From the IMG/VR virus record IMGVR_UViG_3300032315_001584, positions 1-44,082 of that record: DNA of 44,082 bases; one strand, written 5' to 3'. Source of the stretch: a virus. Below, piece by piece: positions 37,395-44,082 of this stretch. How positions within the stretch are numbered: the stretch's first letter is position 1; every line of letters begins with the position of its first letter. The notes beneath the pieces are model-generated. The model saw nothing but the letters and a program-made list of their open reading frames with translations, did no database searches and was not told the origin of the DNA. A program made the translations under genes and the position numbers.

Positions 37395-38893
37395 AGATTC
37401 CTTTTGGCTCTTTTGCCCCTGACCAACCACCCACAGTGGAGTTTCTTGTGGGTGGGAAGAATGTTGTCCCGAAGACCTCAGGAGCCCTCGGTCCCTCACC
37501 TTCTTTCAGTTCTGCCTACACCGCCCTTCCCCTCAGGGTGCAGGGGGCCTTTTACTCCGTGGACACCTCTGGCAACACCGCACTCTGGGCGGGGACTGCG
37601 GGGAAACTCTATCGTCTTGCCGCAGGCGTTGCCTTCAGTGACGTGAGTAAGACTGCAACTACCTATGGCGTCCCTGCGGATGAGCACTGGGAGTTTGAAC
37701 AATTCGGACTCAATGTGATTGCCTGTAACTTCACAGACACCATTCAGAACTACATCATTGGAACCTCTTCCCTCTTTGCTGACCTCTCCGCGGGTGCGCC
37801 AAAGGCTCGCCATATGGCGGTAGTGGCGAACTTTTTAATGCTCGGAAACACACAAGATGGAACCTTTGGGGTTCAGCCTGATGGGCTTTGGTGGAGTGCG
37901 ATTAACGATCCCACCTCGTTTCCAACCCCTGCAACCAGCGCGGCGGCAGCGGTTCAAAGTGGACGGGTGAACATTTCAGGAAGAGGTGGAGCCATCCAGC
38001 GTATCGTTGCGCGGGTCGGAACCCTCGATGCACTGGTGGTGCAGGAACGTCAAATCTCTCGTTGTATTTATGTGGGTAGTCCTGATGTTTTTCAATTTCA
38101 ACCCATGGAAGGAGCCAAAGGAACCCCAGCTCCTCAGTCTGTGGCTGGTTTTGGCGGTCTTATGTATTACCTTGGGGAAGATGGATTTTATGTGAATGAT
38201 GGAACTCAATCCCGTCCCATCGGCGCAGGGATGGTAGATGACTTCTTCTACTCCGACGTCTCCCAGACAAAACTTGACAGAGTGTGGGGGGTAGTTGACC
38301 CAATCAAAAAGCTCTACATCGTGGGTTATCCGTCTCAGGCCTCTTCCGGCGGCAACATCGACAAACTCTTAATGTACAACTATGTGACGCAAAAGTGGGC
38401 TCCCCCCACCACAGTGAACATTGAAATTCTGACTCGCCTTGGAAGTGTTGGTTACACCTTGGAGGATCTTGATGCCTTTGGAAACGTCGATACCATTACC
38501 ACAAGCTTTGACTCAAGGTTCTGGATGGGGGACGGAAAGCCAGCTCTTGCTGCCTTTGACTCTGCCCATAGGGCAGGAACCTTCTCGGGAGCAAACCTTG
38601 AGGCGATTGTTGAGACAGGTGACATCGACGCAGGCTCTCCTCGACTCCTTTCGGGCGCTGTTCGACCTCTCGTTGTCGGAACCAATGCGACAGTTACAGC
38701 TTCCATTGGAAATAGGACCACCCAGAACACTGCGGTGAACTATGGAACCTACAGGGCGCTGAACAGAAACCAAGAGGTTCCGATAAGGGTCAATGATCGA
38801 CATTTGAGGTTCCTTGTGAAACTCAACGCAGAGAATATCTGGGAAGACCTTATTGGGTTAGAGTTTGAAGGCGAAATGGTGTCCGACATATGA
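37391..38893 (+). CDS. Tail nozzle / stabilisation protein (beta-propeller-like)
   Basis: 500 residues. Repeated strands with 'SAGAPKARHMAVVANFLMLG', 'GLWWSAINDPTSF', 'RIVARVGTLDALVVQERQIS', 'GGLMYYLGEDGFYVNDGTQS' and 'VDPIKKLYIVGYPS' follow the pattern of P22 gp10 / T7 gp12-like nozzles, which close the tail and hold the DNA after packaging. It follows the adaptor directly, as expected. Confidence 0.78.
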   Translation: MKIPFGSFAPDQPPTVEFLVGGKNVVPKTSGALGPSPSFSSAYTALPLRVQGAFYSVDTSGNTALWAGTAGKLYRLAAGVAFSDVSKTATTYGVPADEHWEFEQFGLNVIACNFTDTIQNYIIGTSSLFADLSAGAPKARHMAVVANFLMLGNTQDGTFGVQPDGLWWSAINDPTSFPTPATSAAAAVQSGRVNISGRGGAIQRIVARVGTLDALVVQERQISRCIYVGSPDVFQFQPMEGAKGTPAPQSVAGFGGLMYYLGEDGFYVNDGTQSRPIGAGMVDDFFYSDVSQTKLDRVWGVVDPIKKLYIVGYPSQASSGGNIDKLLMYNYVTQKWAPPTTVNIEILTRLGSVGYTLEDLDAFGNVDTITTSFDSRFWMGDGKPALAAFDSAHRAGTFSGANLEAIVETGDIDAGSPRLLSGAVRPLVVGTNATVTASIGNRTTQNTAVNYGTYRALNRNQEVPIRVNDRHLRFLVKLNAENIWEDLIGLEFEGEMVSDI

Positions 38894-39219
38894 AACCTGC
38901 AATCCCCACATCTGGTTCTGATTGGCGAGAATGGTTGCTTAAGGTCGCGAATATCGCTAATGATATGCGTCACGGACACATGAACACTGGGGGTCTTATC
39001 ACCCTCACAGCAAGTGTGGCAACGACTACGGTAACTGATGACAGAATTTCCGTTGATTCGACTTTTGTGCTGGTTCCATCTACAGCAAATGCGGCAGCAG
39101 AACTTGGAAATGGGACGCTTTATTTCAGCGAGTCGGGCCGCGTCAATGGCTCAATTGTGATTACTCACGCCAACAACGCACAGACGGATCGGACCTTTCG
39201 GATTGTAATTATAGGGTGA
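38890..39219 (+). CDS. Small beta-rich tail protein
   Basis: 109 residues. 'GSDWREWLLKVANIANDMRH' then 'HMNTGGLITLTASVATTTVT' and 'NGTLYFSESGRVNGSIVITH'. A helix followed by a beta module of a kind I associate with small tail or fibre-attachment proteins behind the nozzle gene. ATGA overlap with the nozzle gene. Confidence 0.6.
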   Translation: MKPAIPTSGSDWREWLLKVANIANDMRHGHMNTGGLITLTASVATTTVTDDRISVDSTFVLVPSTANAAAELGNGTLYFSESGRVNGSIVITHANNAQTDRTFRIVIIG

Positions 39220-39223
39220 TGTA

Positions 39224-39622
39224 ATGGCAAAAGCTGGAATGGGGAAGAATGTGACCCAGGGTGCCACGATGCAGCCCACGGGGCCAGCAAGTCCTACACC
39301 CCAAACAGGAATCTTTCCGCAAACTGGAGCCTCAAGACCTGGTGCGCCAACACAGCCCGGCTCGCATTATGCACCTGGAATTTTTGGCTTCATTCGCAGC
39401 GGTATGGGGATGCCTTCAGTGCAGAGGGCAATAGACTCCGGGGCGGCAAGGATGAACCCACTACTCTTCAATCCGTACCTTGCGTATAGGGCAGAGTGGA
39501 AAAAGCAGAACAGTATGCCTACCCCAGGGGCTCAGCCTCCTGTTCAGCCTCAACCAACTCCTGCCCCTCCGACCCCTTATCAGGGACCAATGATTAACCC
39601 GAACACAGGAATGCCGATATGA
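39224..39622 (+). CDS. Pro-rich virion-associated protein
   Basis: 132 residues, dominated by Pro, Gly, Gln and Thr at both ends (QPTGPASPTPQTGIFPQTGA; PPVQPQPTPAPPTPYQGPMI) with a short ordered middle (GIFGFIRSGMGMPSVQRAI). Likely disordered, perhaps a linker within the internal core. No family. Confidence 0.55.
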   Translation: MAKAGMGKNVTQGATMQPTGPASPTPQTGIFPQTGASRPGAPTQPGSHYAPGIFGFIRSGMGMPSVQRAIDSGAARMNPLLFNPYLAYRAEWKKQNSMPTPGAQPPVQPQPTPAPPTPYQGPMINPNTGMPI

Positions 39623-39996
39623 GCAAAGGTGGTGGTGGGCCAAAGACGCCCCCGAAGGATCCAGAGTCGGAAGGGAAAATTCAGACTGGCCTTGAGCCAT
39701 ATCCCACGAATGGGCAGTTTCCAATTCTTGCCAAAGCGAATTATTGGCAAGATGGGAACTTTATGATGCCTGGAGTAGCGGCTCCGATGATGTCGTCAGA
39801 CCTTCTCACCCGCTTCCCGCAGCTTACAGGACTCTTCGGAGGAAGGGACCCCAACGAAGGACAAAACTCCTCCATCACCCCTGGGATGTATGGCCTCCCG
39901 CCTGACTTCGGAGCCCTGAACCCAACAGACATACGTAAGGACAAAGATGACAGACCACGAGGAAAGAGGAACACGCGCGGACCACGGTGGGGTTAG
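39619..39996 (+). CDS. Small virion-associated protein, MSKGGG-type start
   Basis: 125 residues. It begins 'MSKGGGGPKTPPKD', like the S74-domain protein at 40401 (MSKGGGSQTSTTTQ), and continues with 'YWQDGNFMMPGVAAPMMSSD'. Arg-rich end. The shared leader may target both to the same virion compartment. It overlaps the GNAT-like gene by 50 bases. Confidence 0.55.
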   Translation: MSKGGGGPKTPPKDPESEGKIQTGLEPYPTNGQFPILAKANYWQDGNFMMPGVAAPMMSSDLLTRFPQLTGLFGGRDPNEGQNSSITPGMYGLPPDFGALNPTDIRKDKDDRPRGKRNTRGPRWG

Positions 39997-40408
39997 TATC
40001 ATTGCCTGTCACCCAGACCACCTAGACGCTGTGTGGCCCGTGCTTGAACCTTGGTTGGTCAGGGCGTTGAAGTACGGCCCTGACCTCTACGGTCCAGAGG
40101 ATATTAAAGACTGCATCGCAAGACAGGCAATGATCCTCTGGTTAGCCATTGATGATGATGAGATCATTGGATTTTGCATAGTTTCTGTCGTAAAGTATCC
40201 TCGTTGCACAGTGGGGGATATTCACTGGACAGGGGGTGCAGTGCATAAGGGTAAGGTCTGGTTGGATGAGATGTTTGTGGTACTCAAGGCTTGGGCAAAG
40301 CATTCAGGGTGCGATAAACTAGGCGGGGGCGGGAGACGGGGCTGGATTGAGAAGTACGGATTTAAGGAACACGGTGTGATGTTTGAGATGGAGTTGAAAG
40401 ATGAGTAA
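39947..40408 (+). CDS. GNAT-like virion protein (T7 gp13-like)
   Basis: 153 residues. 'HPDHLDAVWPVLEPWLVRAL', 'LWLAIDDDEIIGFCIVSVVK', 'EMFVVLKAWAKHSGCDKL', 'GGGGRRGWIEKYGFKEHG' follow a GNAT acetyltransferase fold with the loop G-x-x-R-x-G-W, seen in small internal-virion proteins including T7 gp13 relatives. Whether it acetylates is unknown. The acetyl-CoA loop is only partly conserved. It lies in the internal-protein cluster. Confidence 0.6.
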   Translation: MTDHEERGTRADHGGVSIIACHPDHLDAVWPVLEPWLVRALKYGPDLYGPEDIKDCIARQAMILWLAIDDDEIIGFCIVSVVKYPRCTVGDIHWTGGAVHKGKVWLDEMFVVLKAWAKHSGCDKLGGGGRRGWIEKYGFKEHGVMFEMELKDE

Positions 40409-41429
40409 AGGTGGTGGGTCACAGACCTCGACAACAACTCAGAAAAACGAACCCTGGGGTCCTGCACAGCCCTACCTTAGGGGTGCCCTCTCCGACACCG
40501 CGAAGTGGTATTCCTCCCCCTATGGGCGGGATCCCTTCCCCGGATCCACTGTAGTGCCGTTCTCTGGGTACACAGAGCAGGCGTTGGGCATGTCTGCGGA
40601 TAGGGCGGTTCAGGGAAGTAGCGTCCAGCGTGGGGCGAACAATCTCCTCGATAACACCCTCCAAGGAAACTACCTCAACAACAACCCTTGGATGGATAAG
40701 ACCTTCGACCTCGCCGCTGGGAAGGTGAGAAGTTCCATCGACAGCCAATTTAACAAGGGTGGAACCTACGGTTCCTCTCTCCATCAGGGCGCAATGGAGG
40801 ATAACCTTGGCGACCTCGCAACGAAAATCTACGGTGGGAACTACGATCAGGAACGCCAGCGTCAGGCGCAGGGGATGCTGTTCGCCCCGCAGCTTGCAGA
40901 GGCAGATTACAATGATTCCCAGCGCCTTGCGCAGGTGGGTCAGTCCTATGAAGGTCAGGCGGGGAAGAACCTGCAAGACACAATGAATAGGTACAATTTC
41001 TACCAAAACGCCCCTTACGCGAGACTTCAGCAATTGGCGGGTCTTGTGAACCCAACGGCACAGCTCGGTAGTACCTCTTCAGGAACGCAGCGCACCCCCA
41101 CCAACTCTAACCCTCTGGGTGAAGTCTTGGGAACGGCAGCAACAATTGCGTCTTTCTTCTCATCCCGTGACTTCAAAGAACACATCGAAGACATCGAGGA
41201 CGCGAAACTCCTCGCCTCGTTCAGAGATGTCCCCGCGCAGGAATACCAGTACAAGCAGAACATCCCCGCCTCGTTTGATGGGACAAAGCTTGGTCCTATG
41301 GCGGAAGACTTTTCTCAGGCCTTTGGCGGAAACGGGGTGGTTATTCCTATGCCCCAGATGCTTGGTGCGATGTGGGGAGTACTGCAAATTCTCGTCAAGA
41401 AGATCGAAGCGCTTGAAGCAAAGGGCTAG
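40401..41429 (+). CDS. Internal virion protein with S74-chaperone-like C terminus
   Basis: 342 residues. Residues 1-240 are Gln/Asn/Tyr-rich and helical (TYGSSLHQGAMEDNLGDLAT, YNDSQRLAQVGQSYEGQAGK). Residues about 252-342 resemble the intramolecular chaperone of endosialidase: 'FFSSRDFKEHIEDIEDAKLL', 'DVPAQEYQYKQNI', 'KLGPMAEDFSQAFG' and 'LGAMWGVLQILVKKIEALEA'. In S74 proteins the Ser of an 'S-D-x-R-x-K' site cuts the chaperone off. Here it reads S-S-R-D-F-K, so cleavage is uncertain. It may act as an assembly domain in the ejection complex. Confidence 0.7.
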   Translation: MSKGGGSQTSTTTQKNEPWGPAQPYLRGALSDTAKWYSSPYGRDPFPGSTVVPFSGYTEQALGMSADRAVQGSSVQRGANNLLDNTLQGNYLNNNPWMDKTFDLAAGKVRSSIDSQFNKGGTYGSSLHQGAMEDNLGDLATKIYGGNYDQERQRQAQGMLFAPQLAEADYNDSQRLAQVGQSYEGQAGKNLQDTMNRYNFYQNAPYARLQQLAGLVNPTAQLGSTSSGTQRTPTNSNPLGEVLGTAATIASFFSSRDFKEHIEDIEDAKLLASFRDVPAQEYQYKQNIPASFDGTKLGPMAEDFSQAFGGNGVVIPMPQMLGAMWGVLQILVKKIEALEAKG

Positions 41430-41432
41430 AGT

Positions 41433-42767
41433 ATGGCGAAGACTCAAAGTCTCCTCAACGATGATGACATCTGGAACTTCCCAGTTCGCCCCACTGTGCT
41501 GGAGGGGGAAGTTAGGGCAGGACTGAAGAGAGCCTTTGGTGGTGCGCCTGATGTGATGCCGAGTCCCCACGGTGGTGGGAGGAAAATGGCTGCGGGACTG
41601 CAAGACTTCATCATGGGGTTAGGGCAGGCTGCAAGTGCCCCTGTCACTTCCGCCCTGAGTCCTGCTGCACCCCTCCTTGATAAGGCGATGAATCAAAAGT
41701 TTGCCTTTGGTCCGAGGATTTGGGATAAGAAGAAAGAGGTCAGAACAGGGGCACTGAATGATCTTTCAGACTCCTTTGAGAAGAACATAACCACCCCCGT
41801 TGCGAAGGCTGTCGATTATTCTCCTGAAAGGGCAAAAGAACTTGGTCTTGCGGGCCTTATGGGGCTTGCAGGACTCGGAGGAAAGGCTCTTGGAGGCCTC
41901 CCTAAGCCCAATGCGCCAAGACTTCCTGATGGCTCTTTGCATCCAGAAGCGGGGACCTTTATTCCCTTTGGCCCCGCTTTCAAGCATGGCGATGATGATC
42001 TGGGGGAACTTGCTCTTGCCAAAAACCTGGATGAGGGTGGCGCAGATAATCCAGAAATTTTTAGACAAACAGGAATTCTCTACCATCCAAAAGACAAGGA
42101 CTGGCGGCAAGAGATCAGCGATAAAGAAGCAAAGCTTAAAATGAACTCTATGGAGTTTGATGACTACATCCGTCAAAATACCTTTATGCGTGCAGGTGAG
42201 CTGATTGACCATAAAGAGTTGTTTGATAGGGCACCGTGGCTTCGGGATCTTATTGTTACCTCAGAACGGGGACCTAACGCTTCGTATCGAGGAAAAAGTA
42301 CCCCACCTATAAGCGATGCTCAAGGCTACGTAAGCAACTTTGTTGAACCTGCGAGTGGTGAAATTTCACTTGGAGTTCATCAACCCGGCGGTACGGTTCC
42401 TATGCTTGAGAACAATTTTCTTCGCAACCTTCTTCACGAACTGCAGCATGGGGTGCAAGATAAAAACCAGGGCTCTACGCAGGGAACCAATATCGCAAAC
42501 TCAGGAATTAAGGGATACCTCCAAGACGCGGGGGAAATAGAGGCAAGACTTGCAGAACTGCGACAAAGCCTTGGTCTGTACGAGCGGAGAAAAATTTATC
42601 CTTACTCCCAAACAGAGTTTGATATGTTTGATAAACGACACCATAAGCAGTTTATTTCGGACTACACAAATGATAAGATGATGTCTGCATCACGTACCTC
42701 CTGGGCACACGAGACTGATTGGGTGGAGTTTTGGAAAAAAATGGAAGAACTTAAAGGAAGACCCTAA
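41433..42767 (+). CDS. Virion protein with zincin-like domain (HELQH, LPD-type)
   Basis: 444 residues. The N-terminal 160 residues are helical and Ala/Gly-rich (ejection-protein style, 'GLAGLMGLAGLGGKALGGLP'). Residues about 290-375 hold LHELQHGVQ (His335-Glu336-x-x-His339) followed by 'DAGEIEARLAELR' (Glu368 as probable third ligand). This matches the metallopeptidase-like domain called LPD23 found in large polyvalent phage proteins, where 'HE-x-x-H-x-x-Q' is followed by 'GE-x-E-A-R'. It could be injected and cut a host protein or the cell wall. The active-site residues appear intact. Confidence 0.75.
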   Translation: MAKTQSLLNDDDIWNFPVRPTVLEGEVRAGLKRAFGGAPDVMPSPHGGGRKMAAGLQDFIMGLGQAASAPVTSALSPAAPLLDKAMNQKFAFGPRIWDKKKEVRTGALNDLSDSFEKNITTPVAKAVDYSPERAKELGLAGLMGLAGLGGKALGGLPKPNAPRLPDGSLHPEAGTFIPFGPAFKHGDDDLGELALAKNLDEGGADNPEIFRQTGILYHPKDKDWRQEISDKEAKLKMNSMEFDDYIRQNTFMRAGELIDHKELFDRAPWLRDLIVTSERGPNASYRGKSTPPISDAQGYVSNFVEPASGEISLGVHQPGGTVPMLENNFLRNLLHELQHGVQDKNQGSTQGTNIANSGIKGYLQDAGEIEARLAELRQSLGLYERRKIYPYSQTEFDMFDKRHHKQFISDYTNDKMMSASRTSWAHETDWVEFWKKMEELKGRP

Positions 42768-43177
42768 TGGCAAAAGCCCCCACTGCAATGGCCTCAATGG
42801 CCGCTCCCGCTGCGAAGATGGCGCAGCCTATGTTGAACACTATGGCGATGAAGAACAACCTTCTCGCCAGCATGGCACCTCCACCCTCCTCCATCGCGAA
42901 GATCCCGATGGACTTCATGAAGAAGGACATGGATGCTGTCACGAAGAAGTTCTCCAAACCCGAAGGATTCCTTGACAGGATCTTCGGGAAGATGGATAAA
43001 GACAAGATGCGGGAGACAGGCCTCAGCATGATGCAGCAAGCGATGCAACAGGAACAGGTTCCCCCGATGCAGCTTGCGGCATTTCAACCTGGGGGTGGTG
43101 GAGGCGGAATGGGCCAAGGCCAACCCCCCGCACTGATGCAGCTACTTCAGCAGTACGGACTGAATAAAATCCAGTAA
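42767..43177 (+). CDS. Met/Ala-rich small internal virion protein
   Basis: 136 residues, rich in Met, Ala, Gln and Pro: 'MASMAAPAAKMAQPMLNTMA', 'MDAVTKKFSKPEGFLDRIFG', 'TGLSMMQQAMQQEQVPPMQL'. Similar 'GFFDRMFPD' and 'GFLDRIFGK' segments occur here and at the start of the SLT protein, suggesting a shared packing motif. TAATG overlap with the zincin gene. Confidence 0.6.
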   Translation: MAKAPTAMASMAAPAAKMAQPMLNTMAMKNNLLASMAPPPSSIAKIPMDFMKKDMDAVTKKFSKPEGFLDRIFGKMDKDKMRETGLSMMQQAMQQEQVPPMQLAAFQPGGGGGGMGQGQPPALMQLLQQYGLNKIQ

Positions 43178-43187
43178 GAGGTGGCCT

Positions 43188-44082
43188 ATGCCAATCAATC
43201 CCGTTGTTCAACAAGGCATTCTTCAGGCTCTCGCTGGAGGCGCAACGGGGAAGGTTCCTGCGCCGGGACCAGCGGCACTTGTGGCGAAGACGCCAGAGGA
43301 AGAAGACAAACCTGGCTTTTTTGATAGGATGTTCCCTGATCGTGACCCGAACACGGGGAAGCAAGGGGGGATTCTTGCAAATCCCCTTTTTCGTATCGGA
43401 CTGAACCTTCTTCAGCGCAGTGGACCCCAAAGGAGCCCAACATCCCTTGGACAGGTGATTGCGGGGAGTATCGGGGACTACGCACAGCAGAGAGATGCGG
43501 AGACTGTGGGCGCTGACAACTACATGCAGCTCAGGAACCGCCAGCAAGCTTGGGGCGATGACCAGGGGAAAAGAGAATGGGCGAAGGACATCAACTTTGA
43601 AGAACTCCTCGCTCTCGGAAATCCCACTGGGAACCCAGCGGCAACGAAGGTTCAGGTGCAGGGTCCACTGGCCGCTCCACGCCTTGGACCGATTCCAAAA
43701 GGTTATGCCTCCTACGCTCCGCTGATTTCGCAGGCGGAACAGCAAAACCCTGACCTTCCAAAGGGCCTCCTCCCTGCTCTCCTTGAACAAGAATCCTCTT
43801 TCCGCCCCGACGCAGTGGGGCCTGATGTGAAGGGGAAAGGTGGGAAGGTTTGGAACGCAAGAGGCATCGCGCAGTTCTCTCCTGACACCGCTGCGCGGTT
43901 TGGAATTGACCCGTTCAACCCAGAACAAGCCATCCCCACTGCGGCGATTTACCTTCGAGAAGAACTCCGCAAGGCGGGTGGTGACCTCGACAAGGCCCTC
44001 GCGATTTACGGAGGGGGTTTTGTCAATGGACAGATCACCCCTAATGGGCGGAAGTACATCGACGTAGTGAAGAGTCGGATGG
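43188..44082 (+). CDS. SLT-domain virion transglycosylase, 5' part (continues at 1-1421)
   Basis: Starts at the ATG at 43188 with AGAGG 5 bases upstream; no stop occurs before the window end, and the frame continues at base 3. The whole protein is 730 residues. Residues 1-180 are a leader with 'GFFDRMFPDRDPNTGKQGG'. Residues about 180-290 form a lytic-transglycosylase (SLT) domain: 'LLPALLEQESSFRPDAVG' with catalytic Glu202, 'ARGIAQFSPDTAARFG', 'TAAIYLREELRKAGGDLDKA' and then AIYGGG. It should cleave the peptidoglycan glycan strand as the phage delivers its DNA. Confidence 0.92.
   Translation, partial: MPINPVVQQGILQALAGGATGKVPAPGPAALVAKTPEEEDKPGFFDRMFPDRDPNTGKQGGILANPLFRIGLNLLQRSGPQRSPTSLGQVIAGSIGDYAQQRDAETVGADNYMQLRNRQQAWGDDQGKREWAKDINFEELLALGNPTGNPAATKVQVQGPLAAPRLGPIPKGYASYAPLISQAEQQNPDLPKGLLPALLEQESSFRPDAVGPDVKGKGGKVWNARGIAQFSPDTAARFGIDPFNPEQAIPTAAIYLREELRKAGGDLDKALAIYGGGFVNGQITPNGRKYIDVVKSRM
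43960..44082. repeat. 123-bp direct terminal repeat, right copy
   Basis: Exact copy of bases 1-123. Removing one copy joins the two halves of the SLT gene without changing a codon. Confidence 0.95.

Noticed and set aside
43023-43928. Minus-strand open frame of 301 residues
   Set aside because: Opposite the conserved SLT catalytic region; no start signal and no recognisable domain.
1-44082. Signs of lysogeny (integrase, CI-like repressor, att site)
   Set aside because: No recombinase catalytic pattern, Cro/CI-like pair or tRNA-derived attachment sequence was found. The RHH and winged-helix genes alone do not imply lysogeny.

Overview
This window is a complete, or nearly complete, circularly closed tailed-phage genome. 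The first 123 bases (1-123) recur exactly as the last 123 (43960-44082). One open frame, a 730-residue transglycosylase protein, runs off the right end and continues in frame at the left end. The unique length is therefore 43,959 bp. The 123-bp repeat may be an assembly overlap and need not be a physical terminus. Head, adaptor and nozzle proteins, the lack of a tape-measure or tail-tube gene, and a set of internal/ejection-type proteins suggest a podovirus-like virion with an SU10-type (DUF5309-like) capsid. A nested inner/outer spanin pair with a lipobox points to a Gram-negative host. The host genus cannot be read from the sequence. I see no integrase, excisionase or CI-like repressor, so the phage looks virulent.

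Layout: two divergent arms leave a switch region at about 23.07-23.73 kb. The late arm is on the + strand and runs 23.73 kb -> 44.08 kb -> 1 -> 6.24 kb. Its order is terminase small and large subunits, portal, several tail-fibre or decoration proteins including two tandem glycine-rich adhesin-like proteins and a protein with sixteen 22-residue repeats, scaffold, major capsid, adaptor, nozzle, internal virion proteins (GNAT-like, S74-chaperone-like, HELQH zincin, SLT transglycosylase, Gly/Ala-rich ejection protein), fibre proteins, then lysis genes (M15 endolysin, holin-like proteins, an HECAH metallopeptidase, Rz/Rz1-type spanins). The early arm is on the - strand and runs 23.07 -> 6.10 kb. 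About a dozen and a half small unknown or membrane genes come first, then regulators (winged helix, ribbon-helix-helix), a Cas4/RecB-like nuclease, a Sak4-like ATPase with an SSB-like partner, a ParB-methyltransferase fusion, a UDG-exonuclease fusion, a family A polymerase and a DUF3987-like helicase. The arms converge, and overlap, near 6.1-6.3 kb.

Early expression appears to be staged by three near-identical sigma70-type promoters (near 15.84, 17.02 and 19.03 kb), each with the same extra upstream block, and by several GC-rich hairpin terminators with T tracts between gene groups.

Most unusual parts: (1) a non-coding module at 19.05-19.61 kb with a 20-nt perfect inverted repeat, A/T tracts, TGAGAC sites and a chain of hairpins, some mutually exclusive, possibly a replication origin or structured RNA; (2) a 1.15-kb early segment with about twenty GAGTC sites where about two are expected, beside seven 17-bp TGCGACA-N3-TGTCGCA-like operators in the switch region; (3) a DNA polymerase whose 3'-5' exonuclease is split between two genes by a small coiled-coil/zinc-ribbon gene; (4) two separate zincin genes, one in the virion set and one in the lysis cassette.
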